This document shows, in pieces, positions 1 through 7,948 of a DNA stretch of 26,136 nt. The DNA is from Chloroflexota bacterium (GTDB lineage Bacteria; Chloroflexota; Dehalococcoidia; UBA1151; TMED-70), in NCBI GenBank assembly GCA_002719425.1, contig PBHA01000011.1:50722-76857 (forward strand), read 5' to 3'. Each line of letters starts with the position of its first letter. The stretch's first letter is position 1. The notes beneath the pieces were generated by a model. The model was given only the letters and a program-made list of their open reading frames with translations, was not told the origin of the DNA and did not search any database. The position numbers and the translations under genes are program-made.

Positions 1-980
1 TCATTCCATTTTGAATATGCTTTTTCTCTTCCAGGATCAACAACTTCCATCATAATGTGATTTGGAATACTAGTAGCGATTTGCGCATTATAATTTCCTA
101 TACAATTCATAGTCGTTACAGGGAGTTCATATGCATATGCAAAATTTCCAATTTGTCTCAATCCAGTTATTCCTGACTGATAAGAACTAACGTTTAGAAT
201 ATCTACTGCTTGATTATCTATTAGAGGATAAAAATCTCCAACATTATTAAGATTTTCTCCACTTGATACAGCGGCTTTAATATTATCTGAAACCATTTTA
301 AGACCTTTATAGTCCCATCTTCTTGCAGGTTCTTCTGCCCAAAAAATATCAAATTTTTCTTCTATTTTACTTATAGTTTGTATAGCTTTTTTCACAGACC
401 AATATTCATTAGAATCAACCATAATTCTTGGCCTCTTACAATTTTCTGCTAATGCATCATAAACTATTCCTATTCTTCTAAGGTCATCATCGTAAGATAA
501 ACCTATCTTAACCTTCCCAGAGTCAACACCCTTATCTGACATACCCTTAAAAAATTTGTATAGATCCTCATCTGTCAAACAATATCCTATATCAGAAGCA
601 TATACTTTACATTTAGGATCATCACTTCCAAGAGTTTTCCATAAAGGTTCATCATTTACCTTTGATTTAATATCCCATAATGCAATATCTATAGCTGATA
701 GAGCACCATGTACTTCTCCTTCATCTCCACCTTTGAAAGCATAACGAATCATATTTTGCCAATGAGTAAAAGTTTCTCTAGGATCTTTACCTTCAATAAC
801 CTTAAATAAGTTATTTACTTGGCCATTTCCTAAAGGTGCTACTCCGCTTATTCCCTCATCAGTATCAATTATCAAAATACTTGAAACTATAAGATCATCC
901 CCTTCAGGACCATTAGCATCTCCTAAAGGTCTATCCATTAGTTCAAGATATGTCTCTAATCTAAAGTCGGTTATTTTCAT
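1..980 (-). CDS. Enolase-superfamily (mandelate racemase-like) protein, 3' end cut by window edge
   Basis: The reading frame is open from ATG at 980 to the window edge, so about 326 residues are visible and the C-terminus is missing. The start overlaps the stop of the upstream paralogue in an ATGA, implying translational coupling. The layout is that of the muconate-lactonizing/mandelate-racemase branch: an N-terminal capping domain, then a barrel with a KVK motif near residues 156-158 and metal ligands near D189 (VDSNEYW), E216 (WAEEPARRWD) and E242 (SGENLN), with spacings identical to the neighbour. Such enzymes abstract a proton alpha to a carboxylate, using Mg2+ to stabilise the enolate. 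The segment that holds the Asp-His catalytic dyad in mandelate racemase reads NVSSYQSGITG and later NCIGNYNAQIA, with no obvious Asp or His at those places. Substrate unknown; a dehydratase, racemase or cycloisomerase are all possible. Confidence 0.9.
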   Translation of the reverse strand, partial: MKITDFRLETYLELMDRPLGDANGPEGDDLIVSSILIIDTDEGISGVAPLGNGQVNNLFKVIEGKDPRETFTHWQNMIRYAFKGGDEGEVHGALSAIDIALWDIKSKVNDEPLWKTLGSDDPKCKVYASDIGYCLTDEDLYKFFKGMSDKGVDSGKVKIGLSYDDDLRRIGIVYDALAENCKRPRIMVDSNEYWSVKKAIQTISKIEEKFDIFWAEEPARRWDYKGLKMVSDNIKAAVSSGENLNNVGDFYPLIDNQAVDILNVSSYQSGITGLRQIGNFAYAYELPVTTMNCIGNYNAQIATSIPNHIMMEVVDPGREKAYSKWN

Positions 981-2170
981 TTTGAATTAGCCTCTTTTAT
1001 TTCATCTTTAGTTGGGGGGACTTCATATAATCCTGCTCCAGCTCTTCTACCATATGGGCTCGGTCCTGATTTTACAGAAATTTTATTCACGACAGATTTA
1101 TTTAGCTCTTCATAGTCTATCGTTATACCATGACCAGGTTTATCTCCTAATACAGCTAATCCTTTTTCTATCTTAACATCCCATTTATAAACTTTAGTTT
1201 CAGGCTCTGGATGTGGAATTTCTATTGTAATACAATTTGGTATTGCACTCGCAATATGTGCATGCAGTATACCTGCTGATCCTCCTAAAGTTATAGGCAA
1301 TTCTAATCCATAAGCTGCATCAGCAATTTGAAGAGCACCTGTAATTCCTGTCATTCCATGGCTAACTTGGATTACATCAGCAGATCTATGATGAAAATAA
1401 GGTAAAAAGTCTCCCAATGTATCTAGATTTTCTCCAGCACAAACAGGAGTTTTTAGGGCATCAGATACTTTTTTTAGACCCAAAAAATCCCATCTTCTAG
1501 CAGGCTCTTCAATCCAACCTAATGTAAACCTTTCTTCCATTTCTGAAACTTTTCTAATTGTTTGTTTTGGTGACCAGTATTCATTGGAATCAATATAGAG
1601 AATAGGATCATCATTGTTGATAGATAAAGCATTTCTCATTATTTCTAATCGTCTTAAGTCAGAATCTTGATCTAGTCCTACTTTCAATTTCGCAGACTTA
1701 AAACCATAGTTTTTAGCCATCTTTTTGTACCATTTTCCAAGCTTTTCGTCGTTCAAAGGTAAAGCAATATCGGATGCATAAGCGTTTATAGGTTTTTTAC
1801 TACCTCCAAGAGTTTTCCAAAGTGGTTCTTCATTTACCTTAGATCTAAGATCCCACATCGCGACATCTAACGCAGTAATTGCATCGTTTGCAATTCCATC
1901 ATGTCCTCCTTTAAAAAATCTATCTACCATTTTTTTCCAAATACTGTAGACAGCTTTGGGATCTGATCCAACAATTATTCCTTCAAATAATGATCTTATT
2001 TGAGTTATTGCGTTACCTCCACCAATGGAAATTCCCACTAGTCCTTCATCAGTAATTAGCTCTACCAAACATGATCCTGATTTAGTTCTACCTCTTGGAG
2101 AATTTGCATCCCCCATAACTCTATCAAGCTCAAATTCAAATAATGTTGTTTTTAATTCAACGATTTTCAT
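977..2170 (-). CDS. Enolase-superfamily (mandelate racemase-like) protein
   Basis: 397 residues from ATG at 2170, a full-length member of the muconate-lactonizing/mandelate-racemase branch of the enolase superfamily. The N-terminal capping domain covers roughly residues 1-125 and the barrel follows. Visible catalytic elements are K161 and K163 (KLK), and metal ligands D194 (YIDSNEYW), E221 (IEEPARRWD) and E247 (AGENLD), with spacing close to mandelate racemase. The positions of the Asp-His dyad of mandelate racemase appear replaced (QVSHGMTGITG, then TLGGSAGILHAH), although H271 and H303/H305 lie near and could serve. The C-terminus from about residue 365 is a Pro/Gly-rich tail. The gene is first of a two-gene minus-strand unit and overlaps its paralogue by 4 bases. 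It is divergent from the VWA-like gene with 72 bases between starts. No strong ribosome binding site is seen. Substrate cannot be told from sequence. Confidence 0.92.
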   Translation of the reverse strand: MKIVELKTTLFEFELDRVMGDANSPRGRTKSGSCLVELITDEGLVGISIGGGNAITQIRSLFEGIIVGSDPKAVYSIWKKMVDRFFKGGHDGIANDAITALDVAMWDLRSKVNEEPLWKTLGGSKKPINAYASDIALPLNDEKLGKWYKKMAKNYGFKSAKLKVGLDQDSDLRRLEIMRNALSINNDDPILYIDSNEYWSPKQTIRKVSEMEERFTLGWIEEPARRWDFLGLKKVSDALKTPVCAGENLDTLGDFLPYFHHRSADVIQVSHGMTGITGALQIADAAYGLELPITLGGSAGILHAHIASAIPNCITIEIPHPEPETKVYKWDVKIEKGLAVLGDKPGHGITIDYEELNKSVVNKISVKSGPSPYGRRAGAGLYEVPPTKDEIKEANSK

Positions 2171-2242
2171 TTTATTAATTTTATTAATATCTTGGATAAA
2201 TTCATTAGGGATTTATCTTGAGAAAAAGTTTATTATTTAATA
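2171..2242. promoter_or_regulatory. Divergent intergenic region, enolase pair / VWA-like gene
   Basis: These 72 very AT-rich bases separate two divergent starts, so promoters for both directions must lie here or inside the genes. It contains TTAATTTTATTAAT-like repeats at 2173-2190 and a purine-rich GAGAAAAAG about 14 bases before the plus-strand ATG. I cannot pick a convincing -35/-10 pair for either side; the location is inferred from gene orientation only. Confidence 0.3.
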
Positions 2243-4297
2243 ATGAACCATATCAAACCAAAAATTATAAGTAACTTTAATGCATTTTCTAAAGTATTTT
2301 TTAAATTATTACTTATTGTGTTTATTTGTAATTTAATTTTTGAGGACTCAACAATAATTAATGCTGATGAAAATTCAAAAGAAAAAACAGTTTTTTTAGC
2401 TTTTGATATGAATTATAAGGATCAAGAAGAGCTTGAGACTTCTAAAGATATTATAAATCAAATATTAAAGTACTACTCTAAAAACTTAAATGTAGAGGTT
2501 GTTTTCCAACCATATGGATCAAAGAGTTATGATCCTCAAATAATAACTCTAGATAATCATGAATCTATACTTTCTGAATTTTTTAATTCTAACAGTAAAG
2601 AATCATATGATTTATTCTCAAATCACTATCTGATAATCTCTGAAGCTTTTACAAAAATAGCTGAAAATTTAGACACAACTGATTCCGAACTATTCATTAT
2701 TTCTAATTTGAGAATCAATAAATCTGAGGAATATTCACGAGTAAAATTAAGTAATCTCTCAGATTTATATCTATCATCAGGAATAAAATTCAATGTAATG
2801 TCTCTACAATCAGCAACTGCAGATGAAAGAAATTTATTTATTGAACTTTCTGCAAATACTGGTGGTTCATATGTTGATTTCGGGTCCAGTTCTGCAATGG
2901 TAGAATTCCTAAAATTATTTATGGATAATCCAATTTCTATTTTGCAAACTAACCTTACACCTAAGCCACTCTCAAATTTTATTAATATACCCCCAACAGT
3001 AAATAGAATTAAAGTTGGTTTTTATAGACAAGATAATACTACTGAAGTATCCGTAATTAATCCAAATGGCTTAGAAATAAAGCCAAAAATTGATTATGAT
3101 TATTGGCATCTTTCAAAAATATTATTTTTGGATATTTTAGAACCAGAATCAGGAACATGGACTATTATTACAAATGGTAATTCTGGGAGATTTGAAATAA
3201 TAACAGATACGTATAACCCTCTGAGTTTAGCCACTCAAGGGGAGAAAGTTTTTTCATCTGGTTCTCCGGTAATTCTTGAAGTAGGAGCTTTTATTGAGGG
3301 AAAATTATCAAATATTCAAAATGCTGAAATGCAATTAAGGGTTCGTGATAATAATGGATCAGAAACTATACAAATAATGAATGATTTAGGCCAAAAGATG
3401 GATAAGGAAGCATTTGATGGAATTTATACTGTTGAACTTTCTCCTTTTTTGGAACAATCAATATTAGACCTTGAATATACTTTACAATGGAAAAATGTAT
3501 CGACCCCAGTAGTTCATAATGATCAAATTAAGATTGAATATTTTCCAGAAATTGAAATTACTAAAATCTCGGATTTGAAGGGTAGAACTAAGGACGAATT
3601 TAATGTCATAACATTTGAAACAAGGGTTAATTCCTATCCTTATTTAGTTAGTCTAGATGAAATTCAAAGTATTATAATTCCAAACGATAATTTTTCTTTC
3701 AGAATTGAAAAAGTTAATCTGAAAGATACGGATAAATCTTATATTTTTAATTTATTTCTTGAATCCGAAGAAAAAATTAAGGGAGAAGTAATTTTTGACC
3801 TAAATATAGATACAAATTATTTAGAAAAAGAGTATAAAAGCTCCATAAAAAAAATTCAAATAAATGTAAATACTAAATACTTATACATCCTTGGGCTTAG
3901 ATATTATTATGGGATAGCTATTTTTATAGCTATAACAATTACTTTGATTTTAATCCTCAATAACTTAAGACAAACTAAAATAACAGGATACTTAACTGAT
4001 ACTCAGAATAATATTATTGTTGATTTTTCAACAATAAAAAGAAATCCAATCTCAAAATTTCTGTATCCGAAAAGAATAGATTTTATTTCAATTAGTCAAT
4101 TGCCTTATTCTGGTGGATATTTTGAATTTGTTGGTGATGAGGTATACATTAATATTCAGCCCATTGAAGGAGACCCAAGTATTAGAATAAACTCCATCCC
4201 AGCTAATGGTAAAATCGAGATAACAAATGGACCTTGGATAGGTTCTTCAGGTAAACAAGTAAGATTTAGGAAAAATATCCCTTATATTGACGTGTAA
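2243..4297 (+). CDS. Membrane-anchored protein with von Willebrand factor A-like domain
   Basis: 684 residues. A positively charged N-terminus is followed by a hydrophobic stretch (about 17-34) that looks like a signal peptide or signal anchor. Residues about 48-225 resemble a VWA domain: a first strand (TVFLAFD), a middle strand (ELFIISNLRIN, from 139) and the typical ending FNVMSLQ...LSANTGGSYVDF (173-203). The metal site is degenerate, D-x-N-x-K at 55 instead of DxSxS. A beta-rich region with a GTWTIITNGN motif (about 295-303) follows, as in VWA proteins of Chloroflexota with Ig-like folds. One transmembrane helix spans about 553-575, leaving a 109-residue C-terminal tail, probably cytoplasmic. 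The large middle part would be extracytoplasmic. The role may be adhesion or signalling, but no partner is evident. It ends one base before the converging cyclophilin gene. Function not assigned beyond domain level. Confidence 0.75.
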   Translation: MNHIKPKIISNFNAFSKVFFKLLLIVFICNLIFEDSTIINADENSKEKTVFLAFDMNYKDQEELETSKDIINQILKYYSKNLNVEVVFQPYGSKSYDPQIITLDNHESILSEFFNSNSKESYDLFSNHYLIISEAFTKIAENLDTTDSELFIISNLRINKSEEYSRVKLSNLSDLYLSSGIKFNVMSLQSATADERNLFIELSANTGGSYVDFGSSSAMVEFLKLFMDNPISILQTNLTPKPLSNFINIPPTVNRIKVGFYRQDNTTEVSVINPNGLEIKPKIDYDYWHLSKILFLDILEPESGTWTIITNGNSGRFEIITDTYNPLSLATQGEKVFSSGSPVILEVGAFIEGKLSNIQNAEMQLRVRDNNGSETIQIMNDLGQKMDKEAFDGIYTVELSPFLEQSILDLEYTLQWKNVSTPVVHNDQIKIEYFPEIEITKISDLKGRTKDEFNVITFETRVNSYPYLVSLDEIQSIIIPNDNFSFRIEKVNLKDTDKSYIFNLFLESEEKIKGEVIFDLNIDTNYLEKEYKSSIKKIQINVNTKYLYILGLRYYYGIAIFIAITITLILILNNLRQTKITGYLTDTQNNIIVDFSTIKRNPISKFLYPKRIDFISISQLPYSGGYFEFVGDEVYINIQPIEGDPSIRINSIPANGKIEITNGPWIGSSGKQVRFRKNIPYIDV

Positions 4298-4298
4298 T

Positions 4299-4955
4299 CT
4301 ATTTGATTTCAATTTTTATTGAATTAATTACGGTTCCTGGAGTAGTATCTCTCATTGGATCTCTAAGTCTAATATTCTTAACCACATCCATTCCTTCTGA
4401 TACTTTTCCAAAAACTGCATGACAAGATACCTGCATGCTTTGACAATTTTTAGGCATGTCATTTTCATCAAAAGCATCCAAAAATGGTTGTGGCGCGAAG
4501 GTTATAAAAAATTGACTTCCATTTGTATTTACACCAGAGTTAGCCATAGATAGAATGCCTTCAGTATTATGTCTTAGGTCAACGTGGAATTCATCTTCAA
4601 ATCTATAACCCGGATTTCCAGCTCCTGTACCTGAAGGATCTCCTCCTTGAGCCATAAAGTTTGGTAATACCCTATGAAATGTTGTTTTATCATAATAGCC
4701 AGATTGTGCTAAGTTGATAAAATTTTCAACGGTGTATGGAACCTGGTCATCATAAAGATAAATAGAAAATGAGCCAACTTCAGTATCAAAAATAGCTGTA
4801 TATTCCTTTGATTGGTCAATATTCCCTGAAGGAGGTCCAATTATTTGATCGTTATTTTCTAGAGTATTTTCAGGATCTGAACAAGCTATGAAAACGGCAA
4901 GAATGGAAAATATTATTAGATAAGTATTTATTCCAAGCATTTTTTTTATATTCAT
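4299..4955 (-). CDS. Cyclophilin-type peptidyl-prolyl isomerase, lipoprotein
   Basis: 218 residues when started at ATG 4955, which has AGGAGA (4961-4966) five bases upstream. An in-frame TTG at 4958 is possible but too close to that site. The N-terminus is a lipoprotein signal ending VFIAC with C25 as the lipidated residue, although Phe at -3 is not ideal. The cyclophilin domain covers about residues 52-218, with FHRV (93-96), MAQGGDP (101-107), NTNGSQFFIT (143-152) and HAVFGKV (179-185). It would catalyse cis-trans isomerisation of X-Pro bonds in proteins outside the cytoplasmic membrane. An insertion at about 162-178, just before HAVFG, carries two cysteines (C171, C178) that could form a disulfide. 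The gene is convergent with the VWA-like gene (one base apart) and divergent from lipB. Confidence 0.93.
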   Translation of the reverse strand: MNIKKMLGINTYLIIFSILAVFIACSDPENTLENNDQIIGPPSGNIDQSKEYTAIFDTEVGSFSIYLYDDQVPYTVENFINLAQSGYYDKTTFHRVLPNFMAQGGDPSGTGAGNPGYRFEDEFHVDLRHNTEGILSMANSGVNTNGSQFFITFAPQPFLDAFDENDMPKNCQSMQVSCHAVFGKVSEGMDVVKNIRLRDPMRDTTPGTVINSIKIEIK

Positions 4956-5000
4956 CAAATTCTCCTGTATATATAATTTTTTTTAAACTAGTAATTAATT
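4956..5000. promoter_or_regulatory. Divergent intergenic region, cyclophilin / lipB
   Basis: Only 45 bases separate the two starts. It holds the minus-strand ribosome binding site AGGAGA (4961-4966) and a TATATATAATTT stretch (about 4968-4980) that could give -10 elements in either direction. No clear ribosome binding site precedes lipB. Promoter placement is inferred from orientation, not from a clean consensus. Confidence 0.3.
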
Positions 5001-5738
5001 ATGGATAAAAAACATCAATACATTCAAGCATTTTTTTTAGGTAAGATAGATTATTTATCAGCTTTAAGTTTTCAAGAAAAAATTAACCATCTAGTTTATT
5101 CTAATGAAATAAATCATACAATTTTATTTTTAGAGCATAACAATGTGTTGACTTACGGATCAAATGAAAAAATTTCAGATGAAGAGATCTATAAATTAGA
5201 TAAAAAAAATGAAGAATTATCTCATGTCAGAACAAGTAGGGGAGGTCAAGTAACTTTGCATAACCCTGGTCAGCTAATTTGTTATCCAATAATTAATATA
5301 AAAAGTTATTTTGAAGGAGTACTTGAATATGTTAGATTTTTGGAAAATACTATTATAAAATCTCTAAGTCATTATGGTATTGAGTCGCACACGGTAAAAA
5401 ATAGAAGAGGTATATGGGTCAACGGCGATCAAAATGAAAATTATATGGAGAATAAAAACCCTTCAGGAGAAAAAATTGCCGCAATAGGTCTAAAAGTTAT
5501 CAAATATATAACTCTACATGGTTTCTCACTAAATGTTAGTAATGATCTGGATATGTTTAAAAGTTTTACACCTTGCGGAATGCCAGGACTGGAAGTTAGT
5601 TCAATCAAGAATATTTTAAATAAAGAAATAAATCTTCATGAAGTTTCTCAAAAAATATGTGTTTCCATGAGTGAAATTTTACAAATACCAATAAAATTAG
5701 AAACTGAAATTACTAAATTAGGAGTAAAAATTGACTAA
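5001..5738 (+). CDS. lipB: Octanoyl-[acyl-carrier-protein] transferase LipB
   Basis: 245 residues. LipB moves an octanoyl group from acyl carrier protein to lipoyl domains of 2-oxoacid dehydrogenases and glycine cleavage H protein, the first step of de novo lipoate attachment in the cytoplasm. Family signatures are LEHNNVLTYG (44-53), the RGGQVTLHNPGQL block (80-92) with H87, the lysine of IAAIGLKV (K165) and the catalytic cysteine of FTPCGMPG (C192). A short polar insertion (NGDQNENYMENKNPSGE, about 141-157) lies before the lysine motif and looks like a surface loop. The length is slightly above the usual 210-230. The 3' end overlaps thrC by 8 bases and contains the thrC ribosome binding site, so the two are probably co-transcribed. 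No lipA (lipoyl synthase) is seen in the window. Confidence 0.95.
   Translation: MDKKHQYIQAFFLGKIDYLSALSFQEKINHLVYSNEINHTILFLEHNNVLTYGSNEKISDEEIYKLDKKNEELSHVRTSRGGQVTLHNPGQLICYPIINIKSYFEGVLEYVRFLENTIIKSLSHYGIESHTVKNRRGIWVNGDQNENYMENKNPSGEKIAAIGLKVIKYITLHGFSLNVSNDLDMFKSFTPCGMPGLEVSSIKNILNKEINLHEVSQKICVSMSEILQIPIKLETEITKLGVKID
5720..5724 (+). promoter_or_regulatory. Ribosome binding site deciding the TTG start of thrC
   Basis: AGGAG lies inside the last codons of lipB, six bases before TTG at 5731. No ATG or GTG is suitably placed, so the TTG start rests on this site. Confidence 0.7.
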
Positions 5739-6927
5739 AACTTTATCAGGATTTGAGTTTTTAGAATGTTCATTAACTGGTGAAAAATATCCAATCGATA
5801 AACCTATGAGACTTAGCCCCAGCTCTGAAAAACCACTACTTGCTAGATATAATTTTGAAAAAATTTCAAAATCTTTTACTCCAAAAAATCTTTTTGGCAG
5901 AAGAAACGATATGTGGAGATATGAAGAATTGTTACCAGTTCTTGATGATGAAAAAATTGTTTCTTTGGGAGAGGGTAATACTCCATTTATGAAAATGTGT
6001 AATTTATCAAAGAAGTTTTCTATAAAAAATTTTTTTGTAAAAGATGAGAGTAATAATCCAACAGGTTCTTTCAAAGCAAGAGGTTTATCAGCAGCTATAT
6101 CAAAAGCTAATGAATACGGTATTAAGGAGATAGTTATGCCATCAGCTGGCAATGCAGCTGGGGCAATGTCTGCTTATGCTTCAAAGGCAAATATGGAGGC
6201 TAATATTTATATGCCAAAAGATGCACCATTGGCAAATAAAATGGAATGTACTGCTTTTGGAGCTAAGGTAAATTTAGTGGATGGATTTATTTCTGATGCT
6301 GGTAAAGCATCGGCATTAGCTGCAGAAAAGAATGGATATTTTGATGTATCCACATTAAAAGAACCCTATAGAGTTGAAGGGAAAAAAACGATGGGATTAG
6401 AGATCGCTGAACAAATGAACTGGGAAGTTCCTGATGTGATTATCTATCCTACTGGAGGAGGAACAGGAATTGTTGGTATTTGGAAAGCTTTCGAAGAACT
6501 TGAAAGTTTAGGTTTAGTTTCATCGAAAAAACCCAAAATGGTTGTGGTTCAAGCAGAAGGATGTTCGCCCCTAGTAGATGCTTATGAAAAAAAAGAAAAA
6601 TTTGCAAAACCATTTGAAAACCCTAAGACACTAGCTGCAGGAATGAGAGTACCTCTAGCAGTAGGAGATTTCATAATTTATGAGATTTTACATAAAAGTA
6701 AGGGAACTGCAATAAGAATTAGCGACGATGAAATGTTAGAGGGTGTATCTTTACTTGCTTCAGAAGAAGGTATTTTTGCAGCTCCTGAAGGTGGAGCAAT
6801 AGTAATGGCATCAAAGAAATTAAGAGATAATAGTTTTATAAAAGATACTGATAAAGTTGTTCTTGTAAACACTGGCTCAGCTTATAAGTATTTAGATATG
6901 ATGGGAAAACGTTTTTGGGGTGACTAA
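5731..6927 (+). CDS. thrC: Threonine synthase (PLP-dependent)
   Basis: 398 residues from a TTG start at 5731, which has AGGAG six bases upstream within lipB. It belongs to the fold-type II PLP enzymes. NPTGSFKARG (109-118) carries the Schiff-base lysine K115, SAGNAAG (138-144) is the substrate-binding loop, and TGGGTG (241-246) is the phosphate-binding glycine loop. The N-terminal LECSLTGEKYPID segment resembles the small cysteine-containing module of the ~400-residue threonine synthases but has only one cysteine. The reaction is O-phosphohomoserine plus water to threonine plus phosphate. Relatives such as threonine deaminase share the core, but the N-terminal module and SLGEGNTP (79-85) favour threonine synthase. 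It overlaps lipB by 8 bases and the converging GNAT gene by 4. Confidence 0.88.
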   Translation: MTKTLSGFEFLECSLTGEKYPIDKPMRLSPSSEKPLLARYNFEKISKSFTPKNLFGRRNDMWRYEELLPVLDDEKIVSLGEGNTPFMKMCNLSKKFSIKNFFVKDESNNPTGSFKARGLSAAISKANEYGIKEIVMPSAGNAAGAMSAYASKANMEANIYMPKDAPLANKMECTAFGAKVNLVDGFISDAGKASALAAEKNGYFDVSTLKEPYRVEGKKTMGLEIAEQMNWEVPDVIIYPTGGGTGIVGIWKAFEELESLGLVSSKKPKMVVVQAEGCSPLVDAYEKKEKFAKPFENPKTLAAGMRVPLAVGDFIIYEILHKSKGTAIRISDDEMLEGVSLLASEEGIFAAPEGGAIVMASKKLRDNSFIKDTDKVVLVNTGSAYKYLDMMGKRFWGD

Positions 6928-7541
6928 ATTTCTTGTCCATCCCATTCGATAACATGGCTAGATATACCGTTTGGGTAAGCATCTCTATATTCGTCTATAA
7001 GTAAACCCATTATCACAGAATTGTATCTCTTCCCATCTTTTGGTCTGCTTTTTCTGAACGTTCCTTCATGAACAAATCCAATTTTTTTGAACAAATCAAT
7101 AGCATTTATATTATACTCGGGTATATCAACCCATGCTCTGTACATTCCTAAATTTAGAAAACTATGTTCGAGTAATGCTAGTGCAGTTTGCGTTCCATAT
7201 CCTTTATGCCAATAATTTTTATCTCCTATTAATACGGAAATCTGTACATCTCCTAATGATTCATCTATTGAAAGTTGTCCTTCACCTATATGAACTTCAT
7301 CATGATATATTGAAAAAATTGACCTGTGAGGCTCATGATGTGGGTCATGAAAAACCTCATCCCATTCTTCTTGTGTAGCATTTAATATTTCATTGGGCTC
7401 ATAACCCAAATGAGCTGACTTGTTGAAAGCATATTGACCAAACCAATTCTCGTATACTTCCTTGTCCTCAATCCATTTGATTATTCTTGGAATATCTTCT
7501 CTAATCACATTTTTTAAGCTGACAAAATTATTATTTTTCAT
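6924..7541 (-). CDS. GNAT-family N-acetyltransferase (RimJ/RimL-like)
   Basis: 205 residues from ATG at 7541. The acetyl-CoA binding motif A is WHKGYGTQTA (111-120), preceded by the strand ISVLIGD and followed by LFKKIGFVHEGTFRKS, the typical RimJ/RimL-type ending in which side-chain or N-terminal amines are acetylated. An insert at about 50-75 is rich in His, Glu and Asp (HDPHHEPHRS) and could bind a metal or simply be a surface loop. The substrate is unknown; spermidine, ribosomal protein N-termini and antibiotics are all possible in this group. The gene stands alone on its strand, tail-to-tail with thrC (4-base overlap) and divergent from the large plus-strand run. No strong ribosome binding site is visible. 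Confidence 0.85.
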   Translation of the reverse strand: MKNNNFVSLKNVIREDIPRIIKWIEDKEVYENWFGQYAFNKSAHLGYEPNEILNATQEEWDEVFHDPHHEPHRSIFSIYHDEVHIGEGQLSIDESLGDVQISVLIGDKNYWHKGYGTQTALALLEHSFLNLGMYRAWVDIPEYNINAIDLFKKIGFVHEGTFRKSRPKDGKRYNSVIMGLLIDEYRDAYPNGISSHVIEWDGQEI

Positions 7542-7649
7542 AAAACCATATTAAAACTTATCAAAATTGTTGTAATCATATATTTACCTTTATTAGGATT
7601 ATAGTAAATTATAATAAAAGAGAATTATATATTCAAAAGGGGTTACATT
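7542..7649 (+). promoter_or_regulatory. Presumed promoter and leader of the nuo-sdh gene run
   Basis: This is the longest gene-free stretch in the window and the only sizeable one before about 16 kb of co-directional genes. TATAAT at 7610-7615 matches a -10 element, but I see no good -35 at 16-18 bases. TATAGT (7600-7605) is a second candidate. The ribosome binding site AAAAGGGG (7635-7642) is seven bases before the first ATG. The divergent GNAT gene must also be served from here or just inside. Placement rests mainly on gene arrangement. Confidence 0.4.
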
Positions 7650-7922
7650 ATGGCAGATTGGAAAATGGAAGCAGAAATAGAGTATTGTGTACCTTGTGGT
7701 TATGCAAATTTAGCTGCATGGATGACAAGTGAGCTTTTTCAGGCAGCTGGTACAGCTATAGCTATCTCATTGAAACCAGGAACAGCTGGTGCGTTCAAAG
7801 TTACAGTAGATAATGAGGTACTTTGGGATAAAAAAGCTCAAGGAAAGTCACCGGATATTATGGAAGCTAAAGAACTGAAAGCTAAGGTTATCAACAAGCT
7901 TGAATCTTTAGCAAAAGTTTAA
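7650..7922 (+). CDS. SelW/SelT-like Rdx-family protein (cysteine form)
   Basis: 90 residues with a clear ribosome binding site. The short thioredoxin-like domain opens with a strand and the motif YCVPCGY (C13-x-x-C16), as in the Rdx family (SelW, SelT, SelH), where the second position is often selenocysteine; here both are ordinary cysteines encoded by TGT. The rest (LFQAAGTAIAISLKPG, then TVDNEVLWDKKAQGKSPD) matches the family's mid-strand and C-terminal helix pattern. Members are thought to act as small cytosolic thiol redox proteins, but physiological partners are mostly unknown. It is first in the run, 26 bases before nuoA, so it may be co-expressed with complex I. The link to respiration is inferred from position only. 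Confidence 0.8.
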   Translation: MADWKMEAEIEYCVPCGYANLAAWMTSELFQAAGTAIAISLKPGTAGAFKVTVDNEVLWDKKAQGKSPDIMEAKELKAKVINKLESLAKV

Positions 7923-7948
7923 GATAATATTCAACAAATCAACTCTAA

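Noticed and set aside
2025..2240. Plus-strand open frame overlapping the enolase start
   Set aside because: It runs antisense to the conserved N-terminus of the enolase gene and looks like a chance frame; its hydrophobic end reflects AT-rich codons.
4308..4323. Inverted repeat TTCAAT-TTTT-ATTGAA near the VWA/cyclophilin convergence
   Set aside because: All but one pair per arm are A-T, it lies inside cyclophilin coding sequence and no T-run follows on the useful strand, so it is not called a terminator.
5718..6152. Antisense open frame over the lipB end and thrC start (144 codons)
   Set aside because: Shadow of the thrC frame; no family features and no start signal.
7686..7697. Possible selenocysteine site in the SelW-like gene
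   Set aside because: Both motif positions are TGT cysteine codons; no in-frame TGA is present.
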